Source of the DNA: Streptomyces spinosisporus
GTDB lineage: Bacteria > Actinomycetota > Actinomycetes > Streptomycetales > Streptomycetaceae
Direction of reading: 5' to 3'
NCBI RefSeq assembly: GCF_022698145.1
Contig: NZ_JALDAX010000012.1
Coordinates: forward strand, 1-64,000
Length of the DNA: 64,000 nucleotides
In this document: piece by piece, positions 34,992 to 42,526 of the stretch
Layout of the letters: each line of letters starts with the position of its first letter
Position numbering within the stretch: the first letter of the stretch is position 1
Translations under genes and position numbers: made by a program
Notes under the pieces: generated by a model
What the model saw: only the letters and a program-made list of their open reading frames with translations
What the model was told of the DNA's origin: nothing
The model's database searches: none

Positions 34992-36010
34992 CCTTCGACA
35001 TCGTCGACAAGCAAGCCGCCACCGGGGTGTTGACCGGTCTCGCCCTCGGGGACGCGCTCGGCTTCCCGACCGAGTTCGACGACGTTCCCGCGATCCTCGC
35101 CAAGTTCGGGCCGTGGCGGCAGATGCCGCTGCCGACGCCCGCAATCGTCTCCGACGACACCCAGATGACCCTGGCCGTGGGGCACGCCCTGCGGACGGCC
35201 ACGGACCGCGGGGTGCTCGAACCGGAGAGCCTCGAACCGCCGCTGCGCAAGGAGTTCGTGCGGTGGTACGAGTCGCCGGACAACAACCGGGCGCCGGGCA
35301 ACACCTGTCTGCGGGCCTGTGAACTGCTGCGGGACGACAGCCGCGCCTGGCAGGACGCCAGCCAGATCGGCTCCAAGGGGTGCGGCGCCAACATGCGGGT
35401 GGCGCCCGTCGGGCTCGTCCCCGGGCTGAGCGAGGAACAGCGTGCGGGCGCGGCCCAGTTGCAGTCGGCGCTGACGCACGGGCATCCGACGGCGCTCGCC
35501 GCGTCCGACCTCACCGCCCACGCCGTACGCCTGCTCGCCGAGGGCGCCGAACCGACCGGACTGGTCGGCCAGTTGCGGTCGTACGCACTGGAGAACCGCA
35601 GCCGCTACCACGAACCCTGGCTCGGCGACCTGTGGACCCGCGCCCACGACGACGCGCCGGAGGCGTTCATCGCGCGCGGCTGGGACGAGTGCCTGGAGAT
35701 TCTCGGCCGCCTCCAGGAGGCCGAGCGCACGGCCTCGCCGGAGAACGAGCCGTGCCTGGCCACCGGGGCGGGCTGGATCGCCGAAGAGGCCCTGGCGACC
35801 GGCCTGTTGTGCTTCCTGCAGTTCGTCGACGAACCGGTCACGGCGATCCGGCGGGCCGCCTGCAGCTCGGGCGACTCGGACTCGATCGCCGCGCTGACCG
35901 GCGCCTTCGCGGGCGCCCACCTCGGCGCGGAGGCCTGGCCGACCGAGTGGGCCGACCGCATCGAGTACGGCAGCGACCTGGTGACCCTCGGGGCCCTCTG
36001 GGACTCTTGA
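34988..36010 (+). CDS. ADP-ribosylglycohydrolase family protein (DraG/ARH type)
   Basis: 340 aa. Removes ADP-ribose from protein, nucleic acid or small-molecule targets in characterised relatives. All Mg-binding motifs are present: TGLALGDALGFPTEF near the N-terminus, SDDTQMTLAVGHAL at about 57-70, and GDSDSIAALTGAFAGAHLG near 300-318. ATG 34988 overlaps the regulator stop by 4 bp. The next gene begins 3 nt after its stop, giving a tight three-gene operon. No ADP-ribosyltransferase or macro-domain gene is visible in the window, so the modified substrate is unknown. Confidence 0.9.
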   Translation: MTFDIVDKQAATGVLTGLALGDALGFPTEFDDVPAILAKFGPWRQMPLPTPAIVSDDTQMTLAVGHALRTATDRGVLEPESLEPPLRKEFVRWYESPDNNRAPGNTCLRACELLRDDSRAWQDASQIGSKGCGANMRVAPVGLVPGLSEEQRAGAAQLQSALTHGHPTALAASDLTAHAVRLLAEGAEPTGLVGQLRSYALENRSRYHEPWLGDLWTRAHDDAPEAFIARGWDECLEILGRLQEAERTASPENEPCLATGAGWIAEEALATGLLCFLQFVDEPVTAIRRAACSSGDSDSIAALTGAFAGAHLGAEAWPTEWADRIEYGSDLVTLGALWDS

Positions 36011-36013
36011 GCG

Positions 36014-36763
36014 ATGATCGACACCCTCGCCCTCGACCTGGCGCCGGTGGTCGCCGAGCAGCCCGACCCGGTGCTGTTCGCGACCATCTCCGGCGCGCAC
36101 CTGTACGGCTTCCCGTCGCGCGACTCGGACGTGGACCTGCGCGGTGTGCACCTGCTGCCCGTCGCCGACCTGGTGGGGCTGCGGGAGCCCGAGGAGACCC
36201 GGTCCCGGATATGGGACCGGGACGGCGTCGAGATGGATCTCGTCACCCACGACCTGCGCAAGTTCGTACGGCTGATGCTGCGCCGCAACGGCTATGTGCT
36301 GGAGCAGCTGCTCTCGCCCCTGGTCGTGCACACCACCGACGCGCACCGGGAGCTGGCGGCACTCGCCCCCGGCGTCCTCACCGTCCATCACGCCCATCAC
36401 TACCGGGGGTTCGCGAACACGCAGTGGCGGCTGTTCGAGAAGACCGGCGAGTTGAAACCGCTGCTCTACACCTTCCGGGTGCTGCTCACCGGCATCCATC
36501 TGATGCGCAGCGGGCAACTGCAGGCCCATCTGCCCACGCTGCTCGGCGAGGTGGAGGCGCCCGGCTACGTCGCGGACCTGATCGCGGCGAAGGCGGAACA
36601 GGAGCACGGGGCCGCCGACGTCGGTCACGCGCGCGTGCAGACCGACGTCGAGCGGCTGCACGCCGTGCTCGACGAGGCGCAGACGGCCTCGGCGCTACCC
36701 GACGCCCCGTCCGTCCACGACGCCCTGCACGACCTCGTCGTACGGATCCGGCTGCAGGGCTGA
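36014..36763 (+). CDS. Pol-beta-superfamily nucleotidyltransferase (COG3541-like), copy 1
   Basis: 249 aa. The nucleotidyltransferase core is ISGAHLYGFPSRDSDVDLRG at about residues 25-44: a G-A turn followed by the two metal-binding Asp residues of S-D-V-D; EMDLVTHDL near 75 may give the third carboxylate. A helical C-terminal half follows (YVLEQLLSPLVV, HHYRGFANTQWRLFEKTG). Substrate unknown; relatives are uncharacterised. It starts 3 nt after the ADP-ribosylglycohydrolase stop, so a linked function is likely. Its last 69 bp overlap the convergent paralogue. Confidence 0.83.
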   Translation: MIDTLALDLAPVVAEQPDPVLFATISGAHLYGFPSRDSDVDLRGVHLLPVADLVGLREPEETRSRIWDRDGVEMDLVTHDLRKFVRLMLRRNGYVLEQLLSPLVVHTTDAHRELAALAPGVLTVHHAHHYRGFANTQWRLFEKTGELKPLLYTFRVLLTGIHLMRSGQLQAHLPTLLGEVEAPGYVADLIAAKAEQEHGAADVGHARVQTDVERLHAVLDEAQTASALPDAPSVHDALHDLVVRIRLQG

Positions 36764-37432
36764 GGCGCGCCGCACCCGGACGAGGAAGTCCTCCACCCGG
36801 CGCTGGTCCGGCTCGGCGGGGAGCGGGCTGCGGCCGGCGGCCTCGTCCGCCTCGGCTGCCAGACGGTTCATCCGGGAGACGACCTCGGGCCACGGGACCT
36901 CGCCGCGTTTGACCGCGAGGAGCGGCTCGCGTTCGTCGCCGACGTCAAGGGTCAGGGCGCCCGTGCGCAGCAGATCGCGGGAGCTCATCAGCAGCCGGAG
37001 CAGATGCATGGCGTGCTTCCAGCGCGGGGTGCCGTGGGCGCGGACGGTCGCCTCCAGCTTCCTGCGCTGGCCGAGCGCGTAGCGGGTGAACGTCTCGTGT
37101 GCCCGCCGGGAGAGGAACGCCCCGCGCAGCGCGAGGAGTTCGCGCCCGGTGTCGTCGACGTGCTCCACGAGCGGGGAGTGCAGGCACTCCAGGATGTTCG
37201 GGTTGGCGCGCAGCGCCAGCTCGCAGAAGCGCTCCAGCTCCCAGCTGAACTGCTCCTCGGCCGGGCCCTCGACATGCGTCGGCGGCTTCTGGAAGCGCCA
37301 GAACAGCGCGGTGGGAGCGAGGAACACGCCCCGGCGGTCGGTGTCGCTGCCCTCCGTCGCCAGACCGAAGGCGCGCGAACCCATCACGCAGGCGTAGATC
37401 GTGTGGTCGCGGACCAGGGTCTCGGGGCGCAT
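36695..37432 (-). CDS. Pol-beta-superfamily nucleotidyltransferase (COG3541-like), copy 2
   Basis: 245 aa, paralogue of the gene it faces. Core motif VMGSRAFGLATEGSDTDRRG at about residues 16-35 has the classical G-S turn and two Asp (S-D-T-D). The middle shares the pattern ANPNILECLHSPLVEH with copy 1 (GYVLEQLLSPLVVH) and the same helix RRAHETFTRYALGQRRKLE. The C-terminal 23 codons lie antisense to the end of copy 1. ATG 37432 lies 22 bp after the Rieske gene in the same direction, so it may be transcribed with the redox pair. Confidence 0.83.
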   Translation of the reverse strand: MRPETLVRDHTIYACVMGSRAFGLATEGSDTDRRGVFLAPTALFWRFQKPPTHVEGPAEEQFSWELERFCELALRANPNILECLHSPLVEHVDDTGRELLALRGAFLSRRAHETFTRYALGQRRKLEATVRAHGTPRWKHAMHLLRLLMSSRDLLRTGALTLDVGDEREPLLAVKRGEVPWPEVVSRMNRLAAEADEAAGRSPLPAEPDQRRVEDFLVRVRRASALQPDPYDEVVQGVVDGRGVG

Positions 37433-37454
37433 GACCGGGAGCGTACGCGGCACC

Positions 37455-37868
37455 TCACGCCAGGTTGATGGAATTTCCCTCCACCTTGATCTGCTGCTCG
37501 GCCAGGGGCTTGGGGGCGGGGCCCTTCGCCACCGAGCCGTCGGCCACCTTGAACCTGCTGCCGTGACAAGGGCAGTTGATCGTCCCGTCGGCAACGGCGC
37601 TCACCGTGCAGCCCTGGTGGGTGCAGACCGCCGAGAAGGCCTTGAACTCGCCCTTCTCCGGCTGGGTCACCACCACCTTCTCGTCCTTGAAGATCCTGCC
37701 GCCGCCGACCGGGATGTCGGACGTCTTCGCCAGCTCCTGACCGCCGGAGGCGTTCACCGACGGGGACGATCCCGAGTCGTCCTCGTCGCCGTACTTGCTG
37801 CAGCCGATGGCGAGCGTCGCCGCGCCGGTCGCGAGGAGAACCGTGCGCCGGGTCGAGCGGTGGGTCAT
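37455..37868 (-). CDS. Rieske [2Fe-2S] protein, Tat-exported lipoprotein
   Basis: 137 aa. The N-terminus has a twin arginine (STRRTVLLATG) and a lipobox (LAIGC), so it is probably exported folded by Tat and lipid-anchored. The cluster ligands are CTHQGC and, 15 residues later, CPCHGS, a complete Rieske pair. The linker after the lipobox is Asp/Ser-rich. It would carry single electrons on the outer face of the membrane. The start at 37868 overlaps the upstream membrane protein stop by 4 bp, so the two probably work together. Confidence 0.9.
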   Translation of the reverse strand: MTHRSTRRTVLLATGAATLAIGCSKYGDEDDSGSSPSVNASGGQELAKTSDIPVGGGRIFKDEKVVVTQPEKGEFKAFSAVCTHQGCTVSAVADGTINCPCHGSRFKVADGSVAKGPAPKPLAEQQIKVEGNSINLA

Positions 37869-38449
37869 GTCGTCACTCCGAACGTACGGAAGAACCAGAG
37901 GGCGGAGGTCAGCCAGATGAGGGTGAGCGCCGTGAAGACCAGCCCGCCGACGAGCGGAAGCAACCAGCCCGGTAGCCGCTCGGAGCGGAGCAGAAGCATC
38001 TTTGCACTGAAAACACCGAAGAAGAAACAACCCAGGATGGAATGCCACAAAACACGCGTTTCATAGGTCTGATAGCCCAGCGCGTACAGACAGTGCACCG
38101 CGACCGGGACCGCCACGAGGAACGCGATCCGCCCCGACCAGCGGTGCAGCTTCGACGCCCAGCGCGGGCCCGGCAGCTTGCCGTAGACCATGAGGGCGCT
38201 GACCAGTTGGACGAGCGCGAAGAAGAACGCGGTCGTCGCCAGCCATGACTTCACCGCACTCGTGCTGCTGAAGCCGGCGATGTTGAAGGCGGTCCCGGCC
38301 GGGTCGTGGACCCTTCCGTACACGCCGAGGGCGACGGCCACCGCGGCGGCGACGAGGGCCGGGACGAGATAGCGGGCCGCGCCGGCGCGGGGCCGGACAG
38401 GCTCGGGTGACGGGAATCCCTGGGTTGCGGCGTTCGGGTCGACGGTCAT
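37865..38449 (-). CDS. DUF6529-type membrane protein (cytochrome b561-like)
   Basis: 194 aa, about five membrane segments after a 25-residue cytosolic Pro-rich start. Several His residues lie within or near membrane helices (KLHRWSGRIAFLVAVPVAVHCLYAL and RVLWHSILGCFFFGVFSAK), a pattern compatible with haem b ligands in b561/ferric-reductase-like proteins; haem binding is an inference. It overlaps the Rieske gene by 4 bp, which suggests a two-component membrane electron path. ATG 38449 has GGGAG 8 nt upstream. Confidence 0.78.
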   Translation of the reverse strand: MTVDPNAATQGFPSPEPVRPRAGAARYLVPALVAAAVAVALGVYGRVHDPAGTAFNIAGFSSTSAVKSWLATTAFFFALVQLVSALMVYGKLPGPRWASKLHRWSGRIAFLVAVPVAVHCLYALGYQTYETRVLWHSILGCFFFGVFSAKMLLLRSERLPGWLLPLVGGLVFTALTLIWLTSALWFFRTFGVTT

Positions 38450-38534
38450 GGTCGGCTCCCTGGAGCGGACGGTGGTGTCGGCGGACGACGGGGCGGGCCG
38501 TGGGGCTGAGGACGACATGGCTCGCCGTGGTGCT

Positions 38535-38588
38535 GGGGGTGGCCGGGTGTGCGGTGGTGCCGGGGGTGGCCGGGTGTGCGGTGGTACC
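38535..38588 (+). repeat. Two tandem 27-bp repeats
   Basis: Copies at 38535-38561 and 38562-38588 differ at one base; each contains GGGGGTGGCCGGGTGTGCGG. They lie in the 165-bp gap between two minus-strand genes and code for nothing recognisable. Probably a slippage product; a role as spacer or hairpin is not evident. Confidence 0.8.
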
Positions 38589-38614
38589 GGCAGGCGGCAG
38601 GACGAGTCGTGCTG

Positions 38615-39274
38615 TCAGGGGGTGGCGGGGCGTGCCGTGAGCTGTTGTCCGTCGACCGTGACCGCGCCCGTCTCCGGGTCGATGACCGGAGCGGCCTGGG
38701 GGTCCCCGTCGCGGGTGACGATGCCGACCTGCTTGCCGCCCGGCAGCACGATCCAGCCGCCGTCGACCTTCGCCCCGCGTACCGTGGCCGTCGCGCGGTA
38801 CAGCCCGCCCGGCTTCTTGGCCTTGTCCGCGGTGAAGCCGTAGTGGCCGCCGCCGACGTCGGCCGTGCCGCTGATGCGCTTGCCCTCCTTGAGCGTGCCG
38901 TTCAGGACGTCGCCGTTCTTGCCGGTCAGCCGCATGCTGCCGTCGTCCTTGACGTCGCCCTTCAGCCACGACTCCTTGGCGCGGCCGTCGCAGAAGTACG
39001 CGATCGCCTTCCGGTCGCGCACCGTCACGGCGACGGCGGAGGAGTCGTCGTCCGTCCGTCCGGCGTAACTCGCGTCGGGCACGGACACCCGGGACGGCGA
39101 CGGGCTGGGCGGCGTGGTGGTCTTCGTGGGAGCCGGCGACGCGGCGGCGGTCGGCGGCTTCTTCTTGGGCGTGGACGAGACGGCTTCGCTGCCCGTCGTC
39201 GCGTTGAGCGACAGCATGAACAGGCCGAGCAGCAGTCCCGCGAGCAAGGTGAACAGCGGTCCAGGACGCTTCAT
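38615..39274 (-). CDS. Secreted or membrane-anchored protein of unknown function
   Basis: 219 aa. An N-terminal hydrophobic segment (PLFTLLAGLLLGLFMLSLNAT) is a signal peptide or anchor. A Pro/Thr/Ser/Lys linker (residues 30-60) follows. The remainder is a beta-rich domain with regularly spaced Gly, Asp and Lys (AVTVRDRKAIAYFCDGR, GDVLNGTLKEGKRISGTADVGGGHYGF). No enzyme motif and no family recognised. ATG 39274 has a very strong site, GGGGGAGGT. It may be in one transcript with the redox pair downstream (165 bp gap). Confidence 0.8.
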   Translation of the reverse strand: MKRPGPLFTLLAGLLLGLFMLSLNATTGSEAVSSTPKKKPPTAAASPAPTKTTTPPSPSPSRVSVPDASYAGRTDDDSSAVAVTVRDRKAIAYFCDGRAKESWLKGDVKDDGSMRLTGKNGDVLNGTLKEGKRISGTADVGGGHYGFTADKAKKPGGLYRATATVRGAKVDGGWIVLPGGKQVGIVTRDGDPQAAPVIDPETGAVTVDGQQLTARPATP

Positions 39275-39532
39275 ACGGACCTCCCCCGAGGCGATGGTGC
39301 TGCCATCAGAGCGGACCGCGGGCCCGGCGTAAAGAGGCGCACAGGGGCGTCTGTCGCCAAGTAGCGGAATTGGGTCGATTCAGAGACATTGGCGATGTCT
39401 CCGGTACTCGCGGCGAGCGGAGTACGCGGCGTTGACCCGTCTCAGCGGGCGGGCGCCGCGTACCCGCTCGTCACGGGCTGACTACGCTGGACGGTCGTAG
39501 AGCCGAGACGTACAGCAGCAAGGAGTCGAGCC

Positions 39533-39901
39533 GTGGCGGTACGAGCGGTCCGGGGAGCCGTCCAACTGGAACGGGACGAGGCCGGCCACATGGACGAGCA
39601 GGTCGGGGCCCTGCTCACCGCCATCCTGGAACGCAACGCCCTGACCGCCGACGACCTCATCAGTGTCTGGTTCACGGCCACGCCCGACCTGCACAGCGAC
39701 TTCCCGGCGGCCGCCGCCCGCAAGCTCGGCGCCGGGTTCGCCGACGTCCCCCTGATCTGCGCCCAGGAACTGGACATCGAGGGCGCCATGCCCCGCGTCG
39801 TCCGCGTCCTCGCGCACATCGAGTCCGACCGGCCCCGCGCCGACATCGCCCATGTCTACCTGGGCGCCGCGGCCGCCCTGCGCAAGGACATCGCCCAGTG
39901 A
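39533..39901 (+). CDS. aroH: Chorismate mutase, AroH type
   Basis: 122 aa. Converts chorismate to prephenate. Small trimeric Bacillus AroH class rather than the helical AroQ class: VRAVRGAVQLERDEAGHM at the start carries the active-site Arg, and CAQELDIEGAMPRVVRVLAHI the Glu/Arg pair. GTG 39533 has AGGAG 7 nt upstream. It overlaps tyrA by 4 bp, linking two consecutive steps of tyrosine synthesis. Confidence 0.93.
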   Translation: MAVRAVRGAVQLERDEAGHMDEQVGALLTAILERNALTADDLISVWFTATPDLHSDFPAAAARKLGAGFADVPLICAQELDIEGAMPRVVRVLAHIESDRPRADIAHVYLGAAAALRKDIAQ

Positions 39902-40983
39902 GAACCGCGCTCGTCATCGGCACCGGACTCATCGGTACGTCCGCCGCCCTCGCCCTGACCCAGCGGGGCGTCACCGTGCACCTCGTCGACCACGACCCCG
40001 AGCAGGCCCGGACGGCCGCGGCGCTCGGCGCCGGCACCGACGAGGCCCCCGAGGGCCCAATCGACCTCGCGATCGTCGCCGCCCCGCCCGCCCATGTCGC
40101 CGCCGTGCTGGCGGACGCGATGCGCCGGGGCGTGGCCCGCGGGTACCTCGACGTGGCCAGCGTCAAGGGCGGCCCCCGGCGTGAGCTGGAGGGCCTGGGC
40201 CTGGACCTGTCCGCCTACATCGGCACGCACCCCATGTCGGGCCGTGAGAAGTCCGGCCCGCTCGCGGCCACCGCGGACCTCTTCGAGGGCCGCCCCTGGG
40301 TGCTGACGCCGACCCGGGACACCGACACCGAGGTGCTCAACCTCGCCCTGGAGCTGGTCTCGCACTGCCGTGCCGTGCCGGTGGTCATGGACGCCGACGC
40401 GCACGATCGCGCCGTCGCCCTCGTCTCCCACATGCCCCACCTGGTGTCCAGCATGGTGGCCGCACGCCTGGAGAACGCCGAGGAGGCGGCCGTACGACTG
40501 TGCGGCCAGGGCATCCGGGACGTCACCCGGATCGCCGCCTCCGACCCCCGGATGTGGATCGACATCCTGTCCGCGAACCCCGGACCGGTCGCCGACCTGC
40601 TCTCCGACGTGGCCTTGGACCTGGACGAGACCGTCCGGGCGCTGCGCTCGCTGCAGTCCTCCGACGAGGCCAAGCGGCGGGAGGGCACGAGCGGCATCCA
40701 GGACGTGCTGCGGCGCGGCAACGCCGGGCAGGTCAGGGTGCCGGGCAAGCACGGCTCCGCGCCGCGCGCGTACGAGGTCGTGGCCGTGCTGATCGACGAC
40801 CAGCCCGGCCAGCTGGCGCGGATCTTCGCGGACGCCGGCCGGGCCGGGGTCAACATCGAGGACGTACGCATCGAGCACGCGACCGGGCAGCAGGCAGGTC
40901 TGGTGCAGCTGATGGTGGAGCCGCAGGCGGCGCCGGTCCTGACGGCGGCCCTGCGGGAGCGGGGCTGGGCGATCCGGCAGTGA
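39898..40983 (+). CDS. tyrA: Prephenate dehydrogenase
   Basis: 361 aa. Oxidative decarboxylation of prephenate to 4-hydroxyphenylpyruvate with NAD(P)+. Rossmann loop VIGTGLIGTSAALAL at the N-terminus, catalytic segment GTHPMSGREKSG with the conserved His, and a helical dimerisation domain. Residues about 285-355 form an ACT domain (YEVVAVLIDDQPGQLARIF), the likely site of feedback by tyrosine. GTG 39898 overlaps aroH (GTGA). Confidence 0.94.
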   Translation: MRTALVIGTGLIGTSAALALTQRGVTVHLVDHDPEQARTAAALGAGTDEAPEGPIDLAIVAAPPAHVAAVLADAMRRGVARGYLDVASVKGGPRRELEGLGLDLSAYIGTHPMSGREKSGPLAATADLFEGRPWVLTPTRDTDTEVLNLALELVSHCRAVPVVMDADAHDRAVALVSHMPHLVSSMVAARLENAEEAAVRLCGQGIRDVTRIAASDPRMWIDILSANPGPVADLLSDVALDLDETVRALRSLQSSDEAKRREGTSGIQDVLRRGNAGQVRVPGKHGSAPRAYEVVAVLIDDQPGQLARIFADAGRAGVNIEDVRIEHATGQQAGLVQLMVEPQAAPVLTAALRERGWAIRQ

Positions 40984-41111
40984 TCCGGCGGGGCCGCGGC
41001 CGTGAGCCGATCATCCGTCTGTAAGAGGGCACCCCGGAACCCAGTAACCTGGTGCGGGGCACGATCGCGCCCCGCCACCCCCGTCGCACCGCACCAGGAA
41101 GGTGTCCCCCC

Positions 41112-41798
41112 GTGGAAAACGGCGCCGCCCAGCCCGTGATTGTCGCCATCGACGGCCCCGCAGGCACCGGCAAGTCGAGCACGTCGAAGGCAGTCGCCGC
41201 GCAGCTCGGCCTGAGCTACCTGGACACCGGCGCCCAGTACCGGGCGATCACCTGGTGGATGGTGAACAACGGGATCGACGTCGACGACCCGTCCGCGATC
41301 GCCGCCGTGGCCGGCAAGCCCGAGATCGTCTCCGGCACCGACCCGGCCAACCCCACGATCACGGTCGACGGCGTGGACGTGGCCGGACCGATCCGCACCC
41401 AGGAGGTCTCCTCCAAGGTCAGCGCGGTCAGCGCGGTGCCCGAGGTGCGGGCCAGGATCACCGAGCTGCAGCGCTCGGTGGCCGCCGCCGCGGAGGTCGG
41501 CATCGTGGTCGAGGGCCGTGACATCGGTACGACCGTGCTGCCGGACGCCGACCTCAAGATCTTCCTGACCGCTTCCGCCGAGGCCCGCGCCGCCCGCCGC
41601 AGCGGCGAGCTCAAGGGCTCCGACGTCAACGCCACCCGTGAGGCGCTGATCAAGCGCGACGCGGCCGACTCCTCCCGCAAGACCTCGCCGCTCGCCAAGG
41701 CGGACGACGCGGTCGAGGTGGACACCACCGAACTCACGCTGGCCCAGGTCATCGAGTGCGTCGTCACCCTCGTCGAGGAGAAGCGGGCCGGAAAGTGA
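41112..41798 (+). CDS. cmk: Cytidylate kinase
   Basis: 228 aa. Phosphorylates CMP and dCMP with ATP. P-loop AIDGPAGTGKSSTSKAVA, the NMP-binding LDTGAQYRAITWWM, GRDIGTTVLPDADLKIFLTA and the lid segment RDAADSSRKTSPLAKA are all present. GTG 41112 has AGGAAGG 9 nt upstream; the frame is open back to 41052 without homology. The acyltransferase gene follows with a 4-bp overlap. The order cmk then der is conserved in actinobacteria (Rv1712-Rv1713). Confidence 0.96.
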   Translation: MENGAAQPVIVAIDGPAGTGKSSTSKAVAAQLGLSYLDTGAQYRAITWWMVNNGIDVDDPSAIAAVAGKPEIVSGTDPANPTITVDGVDVAGPIRTQEVSSKVSAVSAVPEVRARITELQRSVAAAAEVGIVVEGRDIGTTVLPDADLKIFLTASAEARAARRSGELKGSDVNATREALIKRDAADSSRKTSPLAKADDAVEVDTTELTLAQVIECVVTLVEEKRAGK

Positions 41799-42478
41799 CC
41801 GGAGCCCCCGTTCCCTCCGAGAGGGGCGCCGAGGTCGGGCGGCGGATCGGCGTCGGCCTGATGTACGGCCTGTATCGGCCCCGTGTACTCGGCGCCTGGA
41901 AGGTGCCCGCGACCGGCCCGGTGATCTTCGCCGTCAACCACTCGCACAACATAGACGGCCCCATGGTGATGGGGGTGGCGCCCCGGCCGACGCACTTCCT
42001 GATCAAGAAGGAGGCGTTCGTCGGCCCGCTCGACCCGTTCCTGCTGGGCATCGGCCAGCTGAAGGTGGACCGGTCGGTCGCCGACCGCGGGGCGATCACG
42101 CGGGCGCTGGACGTGTTGTCGGCCGGCGGAGTCCTCGGCATCTTCCCGGAGGGCACCCGCGGCGAGGGCGACTTCGCCTCCCTGCGCGCCGGACTCGCCT
42201 ACTTCGCCGTCCGCAGCGGCGCCCCGGTCGTGCCGGTCGCCGTGCTGGGAAGCTCCGAGCGGCGCGGACGGTTGATAAAGGCGCTGCCCCCGCTGCGCAG
42301 CCGTATCGACGTGGTCTTCGGCGACCCCTTCGAGGCGGGCGACGGCACCGGACGGCGCACGCGCAAGGCGCTCGACGAGGCGACCGAACGCATCCAGAAG
42401 CAGCTCACCGCGCACCTGGAGAACGCCAGGCGGCTCACCGGCCGCCGGGCGACACTGAGTAGTGGATCAACCCGGTAG
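41795..42478 (+). CDS. 1-acylglycerol-3-phosphate acyltransferase (PlsC-like)
   Basis: 227 aa. Acyl transfer to lysophosphatidic acid or a similar acceptor. Motif I is the catalytic HX4D in AVNHSHNIDGP, motif III FPEGTRGEGDF, motif IV APVVPVAVLG. No clear membrane span; probably bound to the inner face of the membrane. GTG 41795 overlaps the cmk stop (GTGA). The acyl acceptor is not certain. Confidence 0.9.
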   Translation: MTGAPVPSERGAEVGRRIGVGLMYGLYRPRVLGAWKVPATGPVIFAVNHSHNIDGPMVMGVAPRPTHFLIKKEAFVGPLDPFLLGIGQLKVDRSVADRGAITRALDVLSAGGVLGIFPEGTRGEGDFASLRAGLAYFAVRSGAPVVPVAVLGSSERRGRLIKALPPLRSRIDVVFGDPFEAGDGTGRRTRKALDEATERIQKQLTAHLENARRLTGRRATLSSGSTR

Positions 42479-42526
42479 AACCGGGCGTCCACCGACCACC
42501 ACGATGAACGACGAGGTACGGACTTC

